NCBI RefSeq assembly: GCF_030253575.1
Contig: NC_080569.1
Location: 516,001-580,000 of the forward strand
Reading direction: 5' to 3'
DNA: 64,000 bases
Source: Rhododendron vialii
Lineage: Eukaryota; Streptophyta; Magnoliopsida; Ericales; Ericaceae
Numbering within the stretch: the first letter of the stretch is position 1; each line of letters opens with the position of its first letter. This document shows positions 32,761-44,410 of this stretch, one piece after another. The position numbers were made by a program, and so were the translations under genes. The notes under the pieces are model-generated. The model was not told the DNA's origin. It ran no database searches and saw only the letters and a program-made list of their open reading frames with translations.

Positions 32761-34383
32761 GCGGTATATTTCAATCTTTTAGAATGCCTATTACGAAACC
32801 TTCCCAATTGAATGCAAACCTACCAATGCTGAAGACTTGACCAGATTAGAGAGATGGATGCCGGAAGGTAATAGAATTACCACAGATTTCGAAACCTCTA
32901 AATCTACTATGTACCTATAAAAGGGCAAAAAGGAGCATTAGTGAAACCTCTTAATAGAATTAATTTTCATTTTCCGAAAAGACGTCAATCATGGTCCATC
33001 TTAACCAATTTCAACAAATGAATTCAAGAAAAAACAAAAGACAATCTAAAACTGAGAGTTACTTAAGATTCAAAAAGTTGCTCACCCCGTGGAATTGTCT
33101 TGTAACAGATTCAAAATGACACCAATTGCACTTTTTATTAGAGATTGTACTATTTCCCAAGTAATTAATGTATATGTGGAGGAGTTGAAATTTCCGCACG
33201 GTTAGTTTGGAATAGGTGTTCACAATTTTGGTGGACTGAGAGCGTGATAGCAAGGTCGTTAATTTGAAGGTTTCATGAATAATCAAAATGCGCGTAAATT
33301 GATCTGAACATTACCTTGTAAAAAAGAAGGGTAGGACGGACACATTTTGAGTGTATGATCAATATTAACTACAGTAGTAATTATAAATAAAGTTGAGAAA
33401 TGCCAAATGTTGTTTGTCTGTTTCCTCTCTAGCTATAGTTAGGTTTGGTGACGTGATGCAACACTGGACTCAAAGCTTCTCCATGTTTCTTTTTTGCTTC
33501 CAAAAGCTACCAGAAAAATACTAACTGATATTTCAAAATTAGTAATTAAGTACTAGTACGTAGTTTTTATAACCTTAGGCGATCAGGACATTTTTCCTGC
33601 TGTTACTACGTATAAATATGCATGTCTGTGGAAGGTTTTCCCCTAAATCGATCTACGGCTAAACACTACTAGAATAGAATAGATGAATCTTTCAACTAAA
33701 AAGTCCAAAATCTACATTTAAAAAAAAAATTTGTTCGATCAAAGTTGTTTATTAATAACAAAGGTAAAGAAAAAAAAAGAGTATTGAAACAGAATTTCAA
33801 ACAACTAGTAAGAGTTAACTTTTTCTCATATTTTTTGGCCAATAAGTGAAGAACATAAGTTCTGTAAGATAGATTGGCCAACAAACACCCCAATATCTTC
33901 CAAAAATTCCAATGAATGTGGACTGGACTGCTATATATAATTTTATCTTCAAATTTGGAGTAGCAAATAAATAAATCAACTTAAAGTTGCAAGTCAATTA
34001 AACAAAGTTTTATTATGTAATTTGTGTTACGAGATTCTCATGAGTTTGAGCTGATAAAACAATATCATCAACAGTACTCCTCAAAATAATCTCAACATAT
34101 ATTCTACCTCTAGAGGAAAAGAAATCAAACCAAAGGCGCCGTAAGAATTCATTCGAAGGAAAAGTGACACCTCCAAAATTATGCAAGAAATATTAAATTG
34201 CCAGATCAGGCAGTTCAATACAAATAGATCAACTGATATATCTTTAAACACTTAACAGTCCAAACTGTGAAAAATAAAATGTTCTCCAAATGATGTTCCA
34301 CGTCAGTTTTGTTAATTAATTAATCTGCATCACAGTTCACTTCCTTAACAACTCCTTATTACATACAATCATCCTATATACAT
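32761..34383. other. AT-rich spacer and 3' flank of stachyose synthase
   Basis: No splice-flanked coding, RNA gene or transposon ends recognised. The final 100 bp would be the 3' UTR of the minus-strand stachyose synthase gene. Confidence 0.35.
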
Positions 34384-37300
34384 TCAAAAGAGAAAGGTCA
34401 CTTCACTGATGCCACCAGCCTCTTCAACCCAAGGAAGACCGACAGTCAGTTTCCCGTCACCGGACCAGTCGAAACCAACATCAGCACCATTCAACCAACA
34501 CTTCTTCGGGTACCCACTCGAGAAAGCCAGCAAATTTCCTCCCCCCTTAACTTGAATTTTCACGCCCGTCTTGCTATAGTCCAGCCCTTCTATGGCACCA
34601 CCACTGTTGAACATATTTGTAAGCCCAATGGGCGCGAATTTCGTGGTCCGGCCAAGGTTCATCACAGGCACAAAGGTGAAGATCTCAAAGGTAGAGGGCA
34701 TAACAGTCATTTGAATGGGGTCCGATTTCGGGGTGGTCAAGATTAGTTTCTCGGCTTGGTTGAGGTAGACTGCATATTCCCCTGCTTCGCCCAGTTTGGT
34801 TGCTTCCACCTTTTGGTCCCACTCGATATCGGTGACGTGGACGAAGCCTGACATTGGCCTGTAGCAGTCTTTTTTGCCCTTGATCATTTGTTCCTTGGGA
34901 TCCCATCCCGCTCCTTGGCAATTGAAAGCTCCGATCACTCCTCCGTACTGTGAAAGCATACAGGCAATATGTTGAGCATCTTTGATGAACTAATAGGAAC
35001 TCGATGCAGTGATCACATACGTATATATTCATTTTCTCGTGAATATATACGTACGTGATCAATTAAACTATGGTCAAAGTGCAATTTCCAAAACAAAAAA
35101 AAAGGACTATAGTGTAAGGTGGATACCTTGTTGAAGTTCCAAATCTTGAGAATGGTTTTGTTATCAAAGAGGGGGTTATTGAAGAGACAATCTCTAGTTG
35201 GGAGTGCAAAATGCTGGCACTTGGGAATGGTACCATCTGGGTAAACAAGTTTCTTCAAGAGTTCGAAATCGTGACCGCCCACTGAGTCACTCACGTAGAC
35301 GGGCCCACCGCAGATGGCCCTCGATCCGGCATGGAATTTTGCGCATACGTGATCTGACTGGAACATGTCCCAGTCGGGCTGTATGATCTGACCCATCCAC
35401 ATGCTGTTGTAGGCGCAGTGGATCATATGAACCCCCTGTAGCCAATAAACTCCACTTGGGTCACCAGATGGATCTTGGAACCAAAAGTCATCACCTGTAA
35501 CCCCCAAAAGTAACTAACTTAACTGTCTCGAAAAGAAAATAAAACTTGAAGCAGTTTGGAAAAACTGAAACGGTTACGGTAGCAAAATTCTCGCCTAGAT
35601 AATTACATGATAAGACTTCACTTTAAGTTGCAACATCGTTATTTCATTGTCCTAAAGTTAGTTGAGGTGTGCATAAGTTGGTTCGGGTATGACAGTTATT
35701 GCAAAAGAGGACATAGAGAAACAATGAGTACGGTAGTTGAATTGAAAATTCATACCGACTCTACCCATGGAGATTTGCTCTGTTCCAAGGAAGAAGAAGT
35801 CATTGCACTGTTGCATGCTGGAAATAAGTCCATTTCCATTGAAATTCTTGGAAATTGATTTTGATATCCCCTTGTAGTATGCCTTTGCTAGCTCAACCCG
35901 ACCTCCGTATTCCTCGCTCAAGTACTCAAGTGTCTGGAATCAGAACTCCAAATACGTAATTTAGTTTCGCATGAAAGACATAAATGTTACTGCCGGAAGT
36001 AAAACTGTTTCAAAAATAGCATGAACCGTAAGATTCTGACAAATACTTGTGAAATAGAAAAGAGAAGGGAGAATTTCTTAGGAAGCTTACATGAATAACA
36101 TCCACTTTGACTCCAGTAACTCCCACTTTCGCAAGGTAAGAGTGCATCGAATCGTAGAAATCCTCAGCTTGATCAGGTTGAACAAGCCCAATTCCACCTT
36201 CGACGACTTTCACCACTGCAAGATCGTACATCGTCCCATCAAGCCCGGGAGACACTTTACAAGGAATCACCTTAGCATTCAGGTGAGTTTTTCCAGGCCT
36301 AACGCCACCCCACGCACCACACAGCGCATGCCAAACATAGATGTCATCCAAACCCTTGAACTTTGTTCTCAAATCCTTAGTAAAACCCTTCATCCCATTT
36401 TCCTCTGTTTTGCAACAACAGCTCGCGCACCCCTGGCTCAAGCCACCATCTTTCCTCTCTCCACCAAACATTTGGTTCAATTCTAGTTTTAATCTCTCCA
36501 TCTCTGCATCGAATTTGGACAAGTCGGTGGTCCCTGATTGAACTGCCTTCGCTCGAGCCTTCTCAGCTTGCTCAAGCTCAATTGCCTTGGAAATTAGCAT
36601 CTTTGGCTTGTTGGCATCAAACAGGGGAGGATTAGGCCCTAAAAGGGATCCACCCTTGTAGTTCCTGAACTTTTCGCCTTCGTCGAGCCTGTGAAGCCTA
36701 GCAGTCATTTGAGTCCCACCCAAAACAAGATTTTTCGCGTCCTTGTCCGGGTCTTCCCCGTCTGAATTTATACTCTGCCACCCATCATCAATAATGATGA
36801 ATCGCGGGGAGATACCTCCATCGGTAAATTCCTTCACCCCGTGCCAGACTCCGGCTGGTTCTACGGTTAAGTAGAAAGCATCCCAAGTGCACCAACCGAA
36901 TTTATCGACAAGGGTTGGGGCTGATTTCTCTTCTAAGAGTCTGAAAGTGTTCAAGTGAACCCTAAGAGCAGTATAAGCTTCTTTCATTATGGTGTAGGGA
37001 TTTTCGGATACGTGAACGTAAGCAATGGTATTGAATTTCGATGCTTTTACTTGGGTAGAGCCGGATTCGGCACAAATCAAGACATGGCCATCAGAGCCAG
37101 GGTGAAGAGCAGACCTAAACTTCCCTTCAATTGAGGGAAGAATTAGGACATATGACCTTAACTCAGGGACATCTAGGAGTACCCATTGGGTCTCCATTTG
37201 CAAATCTGACCCTGAATTTCCTACCCACTGGGTAGACCACCATGTCTTGAAGCGAAAAATGCTAACAAAATCCCTACCACTGAACTTACCTAAGGAGTTC

Positions 37301-37569
37301 GTTAGCCTATCAGAAGGTTCCTCGGTGGCGAATCCAATGAACCCGCCGTTGTTGGAAACAGACTGGACTCTCTGGAACAGGGGAAGTGGAGCGTCAGAGG
37401 ATTGACAAGTTGATGAAAATGTTTTGAAAGAGACATTATTGGGGACTTCAGAAAGTAATGGGACACCTTTGACAGATAATTTTCCATGAGACAAATCGAA
37501 ACTGTTTTTCTGGCTATCTGATTTAAAGAGGCCGAAAATTGGGTTGACTGGATCATTAGGCGGTGCCAT
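34384..37569 (-). CDS. STS: Stachyose synthase (EC 2.4.1.67), GH36/raffinose synthase family, 862 aa, four exons
   Basis: Transfers galactose from galactinol to raffinose to give stachyose and myo-inositol in the raffinose-family oligosaccharide pathway (seeds, phloem loading, stress); the family enzymes are soluble. Coding exons 37569-36091, 35933-35756, 35494-35127 and 34947-34384 join in frame (1479+178+368+564 nt). The start MAPPNDPVNPIFGL matches stachyose synthases. The GH36 core is clear: DKFGWCTWDAFYLTV, FIIIDDGWQSI, GVKVDVIH at the end of exon 1 (nucleophile Asp about residue 490), then GRVGDDFWFQDPSGDP. An insertion of roughly 80 residues (about 325-410, Lys/Glu-rich, with CASCCC) separates stachyose synthase from raffinose synthase, which lacks it. 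The C-terminus ends EVTFLF. An in-frame upstream ATG at 37680 would add 37 hydrophobic residues; family alignment favours 37569. Confidence 0.95.
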
Positions 37570-37823
37570 GTTTATGGATAACAAAGGAAGAGAACAGAGA
37601 AGGGGAACTACCAAAGTAAGAACAGAAGAAATAACACAGAGTAAAACAGAGAGCTGAGCTGAGCTGACAAAACAAAACAAAAGAAGAGGACGAAATGTGA
37701 AGTTGAAAGGCTATGGACTCAGAAGTGATGAACAAGAAAGCTTACTCAAGAGAGTGAATAGAGAAAAAACTTAAAAGGGATGTGTGTATGTTAAGGTAGA
37801 AAGAAATGTGGAGCAAAGAAACA

Positions 37824-37831
37824 TATTTATA
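37824..37831 (-). promoter_or_regulatory. TATA box candidate of stachyose synthase
   Basis: TATAAATA on the minus strand, about 255 bp before the chosen start codon. Transcription starting about 30 bp downstream would give a leader of roughly 225 nt that includes the upstream in-frame ATG. Confidence 0.55.
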
Positions 37832-38692
37832 GATAGGGCCAGGGGGGAAAACAAACAGGAGGAAGTTTGCGTGGAAAAATGATTAAAAAATGGAATCGAA
37901 GAAACTATCCAATCCAATCCAATCCAGATAGGGTAGGGAGGTGGTCGGTGGTTCTTGGTGGATCGATGTGGAGCGTAATTTGGGGGTTCTGTTGCCTTCT
38001 TCTTCCTTTTACTACTTTTATTGTAGTAGTAGTAGTAATGGTCTGCGGATTCCCAACGTAAGAAAACAGATGACTTTTTGCTTCAAATGAAAAATTACCT
38101 CGGTGGAAATTTTATTTTATTTTATTTTTAAATAAAGAAGGCACTGTGCAAAGATATTTATTTATCTCTTTTGAATAAATATCCACATACTGTAGATCAT
38201 AGGTCGGTCAGTTTCTAAAGCGAGCAATAAAATCAGGCGCCTCTCGAAATTTATGCGGGAGAATTTTGATAATCAAATGAGTAAATAGTAGTAATTCGTA
38301 AAATGGAAAATTAACAAAGATACGAAGTAGTAATTGCGATTGTCAAAGATATGAAACTGTTTTATGATATTACTGTACTATTTTCAACATTGGGTTGAAT
38401 TGCAGAGAGAGAGAGAGAGAGAGAGAGTTTTGTGAAGTGGGTGCGTTGGGTAGCTGTGAGAAGATGTAGAATGTAGGAGACAACTGGAGTGCAGGAAGTG
38501 ATGAAGCGTGGACTGTAGAGATTAGAGAGAGAGAGAGAGAGAGAGCTTTTTTTTTTTCTTTTTGATCCGCTAGAGAGAGAGAGAGCTGGAAACTTCTTTT
38601 TAATTAGTATAGTATTTAATTGGGTTTCCTATTGGGCTGATAACTCTGTAATTGGGCGGTTCAGGATTTCCATGTTACTAATAATAAAGCCC
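37832..38692. promoter_or_regulatory. Upstream region of stachyose synthase with GA microsatellites
   Basis: GA runs at about 38404-38428, 38526-38544 and 38572-38584, and a TAG/GTA repeat near 38020-38040. AT-rich otherwise. No coding signal. Confidence 0.35.
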
Positions 38693-38915
38693 GTTTCGAA
38701 ACGTAAAAAGTATTTATTTTTTAAAAAAGTAATTTTAAGCTCAAAAATAATGTGTTAACATAAATAATTTTTCTATCAATATGAATCTTGTTTAACAGAT
38801 CTCATCAAGATCTTTAATACGGTGCGAAAAAAATTAAAAAATTATTTTTTATTTATATTATTTTTGAGTTTAAAAATATGAAATAAGCTGCTTATTTTTT
38901 AAGAAGATTTCTGGG
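38693..38915. mobile_element. Diverged MITE related to 19460-19811
   Basis: Shares, in reverse order and orientation, the internal blocks ATTTTTCTATCAATATGAAT, CAGATCTCATCAAGATCTTT and the AAAAAATAAG subterminal motif with the Tourist-like element at 19460. Ends are eroded (CCCGTTTCGAAACG and AAGAAGATTTCTGGGAGG). Confidence 0.55.
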
Positions 38916-40364
38916 AGGAAGCGTATGATTATTGCTAGGTGGGAAAACCCGCTTTGTACTACTCCATCAGTTATCCAAATTAGTAAATCAAAAGTCAGAT
39001 AAAGAAACAATATTTATCACACCCCAAACCCTCAGTGCCCCACATATACAGGAGGGAGCGTCGACGGAAAAGATTACACATAACCCTGCAACTGCTTTGA
39101 ACCACTTTATTCGAGGACTTTAGGGATTCGGCGGCCTTCCCGTGCCGACAATTTAATTGTGTCATTTCAAGTCTAAAAACGTGATCCGAATCATTCACCA
39201 TATAGAGTTTGATGTGTTAGATAACTCTCAAAGATCAAGACATCCGACATCGGTACCTAGTGAGAAAATCATCTAAAAAATCAAACCCACAAATGTAATT
39301 TGTTCATCTGAGTTACCACGCGACATGATTTTCTCACGATTTCTTGAATACATGGAGCTGGCTCACTTCAGATTTTCAAACTCGAGACAATGCAAAAATA
39401 GAGGTCACAGCTGGGTCTCGATTCCTTCTTGAAAGGATGATGTTGCATTTACTCTTTACCCTAGCAAAAATGTTGAATTTATAAGTCGTTCTCATTAACT
39501 CACCGGTAAAGTGAAAATGTAAGTAATTTTTTACAAAATTTATGGCTTGGTTGCATTACTCGGAAACCCTTGAAAATGGAACAGTGAGAGGTAAGCCGAT
39601 GGAATGAAGTGTTTTAGTTATCTCCCCATTCATTTATAGATCCAGCTCTGTTGGGTCCTTTACCGGCTCTTCTTTGGAACACTCCAACTATCAGACCCGT
39701 TTATTTTATCTCTCTCCAAGGACACTAATCACGTCAAAATTATCTTCCTCAAATATTGATTGGTATGTTTTTGAAATGCATTTATATTAAGACAATAAAA
39801 AATAGAACACTAAATCGAAACCCATTTCTTATCTTAATATAAAGATGCTTCGAAAAAATACCCAATCGATATTCGATAAACAAATTGATACTCTCGACGA
39901 ATTCTGAAACTGAACAAATTCCTTTGGCAAAGTGAAATTAAAAAGGCCCACGAATCAACAAATCTCTAGCAATCCGTGAGGATGTTTTCCTCCTGGAGAA
40001 AAGTTAAATAGCAAAAGGCGTCACGTCGTATCTTTGAGTGGGCCAAACCAAAAAAATGCCTTATCGATACTTCCTTGGGAGGTTGCCGAAAAGAGCCAAA
40101 TATTTGTACAAGATTAAACCTTAATGCAAAACATTTGCAGACCTCTCCATCAGTTGAATACTATAACATATAGATGACTAAGATTCTGCCAATAATAAAG
40201 CTTTCCGGTATATTGCTAAAGAGTTGAAAAAAGGGTAAGCTTTTTTTCTTCTTTGATTTGAAGAATCAAGAATATATAAAGTGAACTGAATTAACGGAAT
40301 CTGGGTATATGCATGTCGCTGTGAGTATGCCCTTTCTTATCTCCTACTTATTTATGCAGAAATC
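38916..40364. other. Spacer, no gene recognised
   Basis: AT-rich. No coding composition; the open frames at 38932-39201 lack splice context. Nothing repeat-like could be bounded. Confidence 0.3.
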
Positions 40365-40756
40365 CTATTGGTACCGACGGTACCCATAGGGAAAATGTAC
40401 CGACGGCCACCGGACGGCCGTCTCCGGTCACCGGACGGCCGATCCGAGCCGTCCAAAAATTTTAAAAAATAAAACCGAGTGGCCTTACGCGAGAATCAAT
40501 GGCATCCGAGGTGTGTAGGGTACTTGATCCGAGCACCCATTTTTCGTGTATATTTGTATATACGTGTATATACACGAAAAAGGGGTACTCGGATCAAGTA
40601 CTCTACACACCTCGGATGCCATTGATTCTCGCGTGGGCCCACTCGATTTTATTTTTTAAAATTTTTGGACGGCTCGGATCGGCCGTCCGGTGACCGGAGA
40701 CGGCCGTCCGGTGGCCGTCGGTGCATTTTCCCTATGGGTACCGTCGGTACCCATAG
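40365..40756. mobile_element. Full-length hairpin element, family H2 (about 392 bp)
   Basis: One long palindrome centred near 40560. The left arm reads GGTACCGACGGTACCCATAG, CGGACGGCCGTCTCCGGTCA, GATCCGAGCCGTCCAAAAAT, CGAGAATCAATGGCATCCGA and CTTGATCCGAGCA; the right arm gives each inverse in mirror order. The arms differ at only a few positions. It shares CTTGATCCGAGCA and GATCCGAGCCG with family H1 (18202, 60337) but little else. No target duplication could be fixed and there is no coding capacity. Confidence 0.85.
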
Positions 40757-41098
40757 CAGTACTCTTATTTATGTATGAACTCTCTTATCCTCTGCCTGCC
40801 ACGATACGGTAGATACCCAGATGGCTATAAAAGTTTGGTACTTATATTCGAATTTACATATTCAATGTATAGAAGCCGCCAAAAATATGAACTTTGTTTT
40901 GTTAGTTCCAGTGATACGACGAGAGAAATAGAATTTTGAAAAGAACCTATATTACAATAGGTGTCGCAAATCCGAATTAAAGTATTCTTCGCATCAGGCT
41001 AGTTAAATGGACCTTTTAACCATTTCAGATCATCATAGAATCAAATAAAAAACTACTACTACTATTTTGGATAACCAAGGAGAGACCATCCAACGCCC

Positions 41099-41135
<37 letters not shown>

Positions 41136-41559
41136 AATTAAATAAAATTCATTATGTCCAAACTTGAAACTTAAATCCCAGAAACTACTCTCTTTTATTC
41201 GCCACTACCAGAAAACAACATATACAAAATTCTAAAAAGAAAAGAAAATAGAAGATGCGAGCAATATTAGTATTACCAAAAGTAGAAGATAAAAAGTTAC
41301 AATTTAATTGCATTATTTCCTAGGCATGGTACAGAGGCGTGAACGTTTCCGATCATCGAAGCGAGACCGGAGGGGGCCCTACTCGGCCAGGACAGCAAAG
41401 GGACAACACCTCCCCCGTTCCCTTTCTTACACTTCTTTACGAAAACCATACGCATGCCCATCTAAACAATGATGGCCCACCAGATTTGCATTGAAGAAAT
41501 TAAAATCCTCCACCCCTCCGAATCCTCCTCCCCAGCTCCCCTACTGCCTCCACCTTGTC
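40757..41559. other. Spacer with a GA microsatellite
   Basis: (GA)n at about 41102-41132. The rest is AT-rich. Nothing else recognised before the glycine-rich block. Confidence 0.3.
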
Positions 41560-42600
41560 CACCGTCAAAAACCACCTCCCTCGCCGCCACCTGCACCACC
41601 CCCAATACCGCCCCCTACACCTACACCTCCACTAGACCCACCTCCGACTCGTACACCACCACCTGCACCTCCACCAATGCCACCTGATGCCGGTCAAAGT
41701 CCTTGAAATTATTCAAGAAGTCATTGCGTCGATCGAAGAGTCTTTTTAAGTTTCTAAGTGGTTTTTGAGTCTCAAAGAGTCAAACACATTTTTCTATTAG
41801 TCTATGGTCAAGTCCTTTTTAATTTGTGTCTTGAAAATGCAAGTGTCTTTTCCTATTCTTGGAGGGTTGTTCCAAGTAGTCTATAAATTCTATTGTTATG
41901 AATGAAATGGTAGTTTTTGAGTGTTCAATTAAAATAGTCTTTGGCTTGTAAGAAGATAATTCTTCCTATAACTCTTATCCTTTGGTGGATTCCGATAGGT
42001 GGCGAGTTCCCCGTTTCTATATCTTTTAGGTGGATTCCTTCGAGTGGTGATCGGTTCCCTGGGGTATCCCTAGTTAAATCCTCGGGTGGTAATATCTTAT
42101 CCCGTTGGTTTCCTAACTTGGGTGGTGAGCAACTATCCCGTTACCCCTTTATCCATTTTTTACCTTACTTTCACCCCGTCTGAAAAATCCGTCGTCACCA
42201 CCACCTTCACTAGACCCACCTCCAACTCCAACACCCCTACCTTTACCACCACCTGCACCAAACTCTCCTCCGATTCCGACGCCGCCACCTTTACCACCAC
42301 CTGCCCCTCCCCTTACACCTCTACCTGTGCCACCACCGTTACCTTTGCCTCCTCCAAAACCACTACCTGCACCAGACCCACCTCCAACCCCTTTACCACC
42401 ACCCAGCACCACCGCCTCCTCCGAAACAACCACCCAAACCAGACCCTCCTCTGACTCCTACGCCGCCACCTTTACCACCTGCACCTCCACCAATACCAGA
42501 CCCACCTCTGACCCCTACACACCTCCGCCTATGCCACCACTTGCACCTGTACCACCCTTGGTACCACCGCCGCCTCCCAAACCAGTGCATTATGGTATTT
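41560..42600 (-). pseudogene. Glycine-rich-protein-like coding, broken, split by a solo LTR
   Basis: On the minus strand both halves read as long Gly-rich repeats: 42430-42200 gives GGGKGVGGGSGAGSGFGGG and GGAGGGKGGGVGIGGEFGAG, and 41690-41570 gives GGIGGGAGGGVRVGGGSSGG. This is the pattern of plant glycine-rich wall proteins. The reading frame changes at least twice between 42590 and 42400, no signal peptide or start is evident, and an LTR sits at 41685-42197. Read on the plus strand the same DNA gives a Pro-rich run (PPPTPTPLPLPPPAP), so a proline-rich origin is the alternative. Either way it is not an intact gene. Confidence 0.5.
41685..42197 (+). mobile_element. Solo LTR, Copia-like, 513 bp
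   Basis: Starts TGATGCC and ends GTCGTCA (TG...CA) with CCACC on both sides (41680-41684, 42198-42202). The flank is CCACC-rich, so the duplication is suggestive only. The sequence TCTATAAATTCTATTGTTATGAATG and the TTGGTGGATTCCGATAGGTGG block resemble the R/U5 part of plant Copia LTRs. No internal region is present. Confidence 0.6.
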
Positions 42601-43716
42601 ATACGTGAAAACAGGGAATTGGGACATAAATGCATGCAGTTGCAAGTTTAGGTTTTTAGCACAAGAGTAGTGTTTTCCAATGGTGAATGGGGTAGATTCA
42701 ACCATTTGTATCAGCTATGAAAAATTTCATACCCACTTTCCCAACAGACTGATTCTCTAAGTAATCCTTACCCTACCTCCCACCTTATTTGGCTGTGTAA
42801 ATGCAGATACTCGTCATCTCAAGTTTGGCTCTTTCCTCTAGGGACATTCCACGGATTATTGCCTTTTAATGGACAACAACCTTTCATAAAGGACTCCAAT
42901 CCTGCGTAAAATTTGATGAATCATCTCACGCATCTAGACACATACACATTGAAAGAGCAGTTATTTTCATGTGGAAATTAAGCCCAAAATGGCTTATGCG
43001 GTTGCCTTTGGATTGGACCATGTGGTGGGTCAAATATCCAGTCCAAAACGGTTTGGGCTTAATTTATGTTTTAAGCTACTTGCATTTCAATCTTTCCTCC
43101 TTTCCGGGCTTTCCCTATAATTTAATTGCCCTCGCTGTTTTGTGTGGACTCCTAGGGATAATTAAATGCATATAGATTATTGAAGGGAGTGTAGTTGAGA
43201 TGTGAATGAGAACTTCGGCAATGTTCTTTAACTTTTGATTAATTTATTTCACTTGTGCGAGGTATGTCAAATACCACTATTCTAGCACTGGAACTGATTC
43301 AGAAAATGCACGATTGCATGTGCTTACTGGTACATACTGACAAAGTGCACCACTGGCAATGTATAACAACCAGGAACTATTATTTCGCAACCAATCTTAT
43401 GTCCCCCATCTCTCTTGGCCCCTTAATGCACAATCCTTGCCCACCACAGAATAGTTTCTTAATGAAATTGATCATGTGGAAGAGAGGGGATTAGAACAAG
43501 GGGACGGAGGATATTGATGACACATGATTTGATTTAAACGGTTCCCTGTCAGTTCACCACACCGATATCTAGCACATAACGCCATTCCGAATTTGAAGGA
43601 GGGGGGACAGGGAAAGGGCACTACCTATATATTGTGCATGACTATGCCCTGGCACAACATAACAAATCATGCAACGCACTAGTCAAAGCCTCCCAAAGAT
43701 GTAATAACTTGAGGAA
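42601..43716. other. Spacer, no gene recognised
   Basis: AT-rich. Several short open frames, none with family signal. Confidence 0.3.
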
Positions 43717-43904
43717 CTAATATCCTTGATTCTGCTGCAACCTCTTTATGGCCTCCCTATCCGAATTGTAACGATATATTCGAGAAAGGGAGGTGAATTC
43801 ACTTCGACAGTCCACTGACATTTTCCTACCTATCCAGGACGACACATTCACTCTGTGATAGACCACAATATCTCCATTCTCCAGTGCATAGACAACACAC
43901 CCCT
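43717..43904 (-). other. Unassigned coding-like frame downstream of GUN1
   Basis: A minus-strand frame reads CVVYALENGDIVVYHRVNVS, SWIGRKMSVDCRSEFTSLSR, IYRYNSDREAIKRLQQNQGY, then stop. Composition is protein-like, but there is a stop immediately upstream and I do not recognise it. Could be the last exon of an unrecognised gene or transposon domain, or chance. Confidence 0.2.
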
Positions 43905-44167
43905 CTCAGCTTTTTCTAGTGAGGTGCAGAGTCATTTGGCAGCCAAGTATATAGTCTTATCACCTAGAAATGGTCTGACCCCAAGTCACGTTTGCAAAGG
44001 TTTCTCAGCTTTAGATTTCGACTTTCAAGATAAGCTTATCTCAAACAAAAAATTAAAAGTTGCAACTAGCAAAGAAGATTGATCTTTTGGAAGCCTACAT
44101 ATTATAATTCATACTATGCATGATCTTACCAAGAGAGAAAGATCACTCAAAACAGAAGTCACATACC

Positions 44168-44410
44168 TGTGTCCCATTCAACATGAATGCCCTCGTGCTT
44201 TCATATCTCTCTCACAAACTCAAAGGACAAAAGGCCCTGAAACAAAACAGGCAAGAATGACATCTTTGCATTCCCAAGTTTTCGAAATTAACCAAAAAAG
44301 TTGTTCGAATGAGTGATGAACCCAGTGTGAGAGAATATACAACCTGCCGCAGCCTTGGAGCATCCAGCAGCAGTAGCCTCGCAAAATGGAGGATCAAAAA
44401 CCCATTGTAT
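44168..44410 (-). other. Two consensus-spliced exon-like blocks on the minus strand
   Basis: Block 1 (44410-44344) follows TTTAG and ends GGCAG|GTTGTA; in one frame it reads IQWVFDPPFCEATAAGCSKA. Block 2 follows a strong acceptor (TGTTTTGTTTCAG, near 44252) and ends ACACAG|GTATGT at 44168-44167. Joining them gives ...SKAAAGPFVL and a stop. No family recognised. They may be exons of a noncoding or short-ORF transcript, or a distal part of the GUN1 transcript. Confidence 0.25.

Noticed and set aside
33696-33997. Minus-strand frames of 60-65 codons
   Set aside because: AT-rich Phe/Leu/Lys translation, no splice context or similarity.
41469-42608. Proline-rich protein on the plus strand
   Set aside because: Frames break repeatedly and the complementary strand gives classical Gly-rich repeats; neither is intact. 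Kept only as a broken glycine-rich-like sequence.
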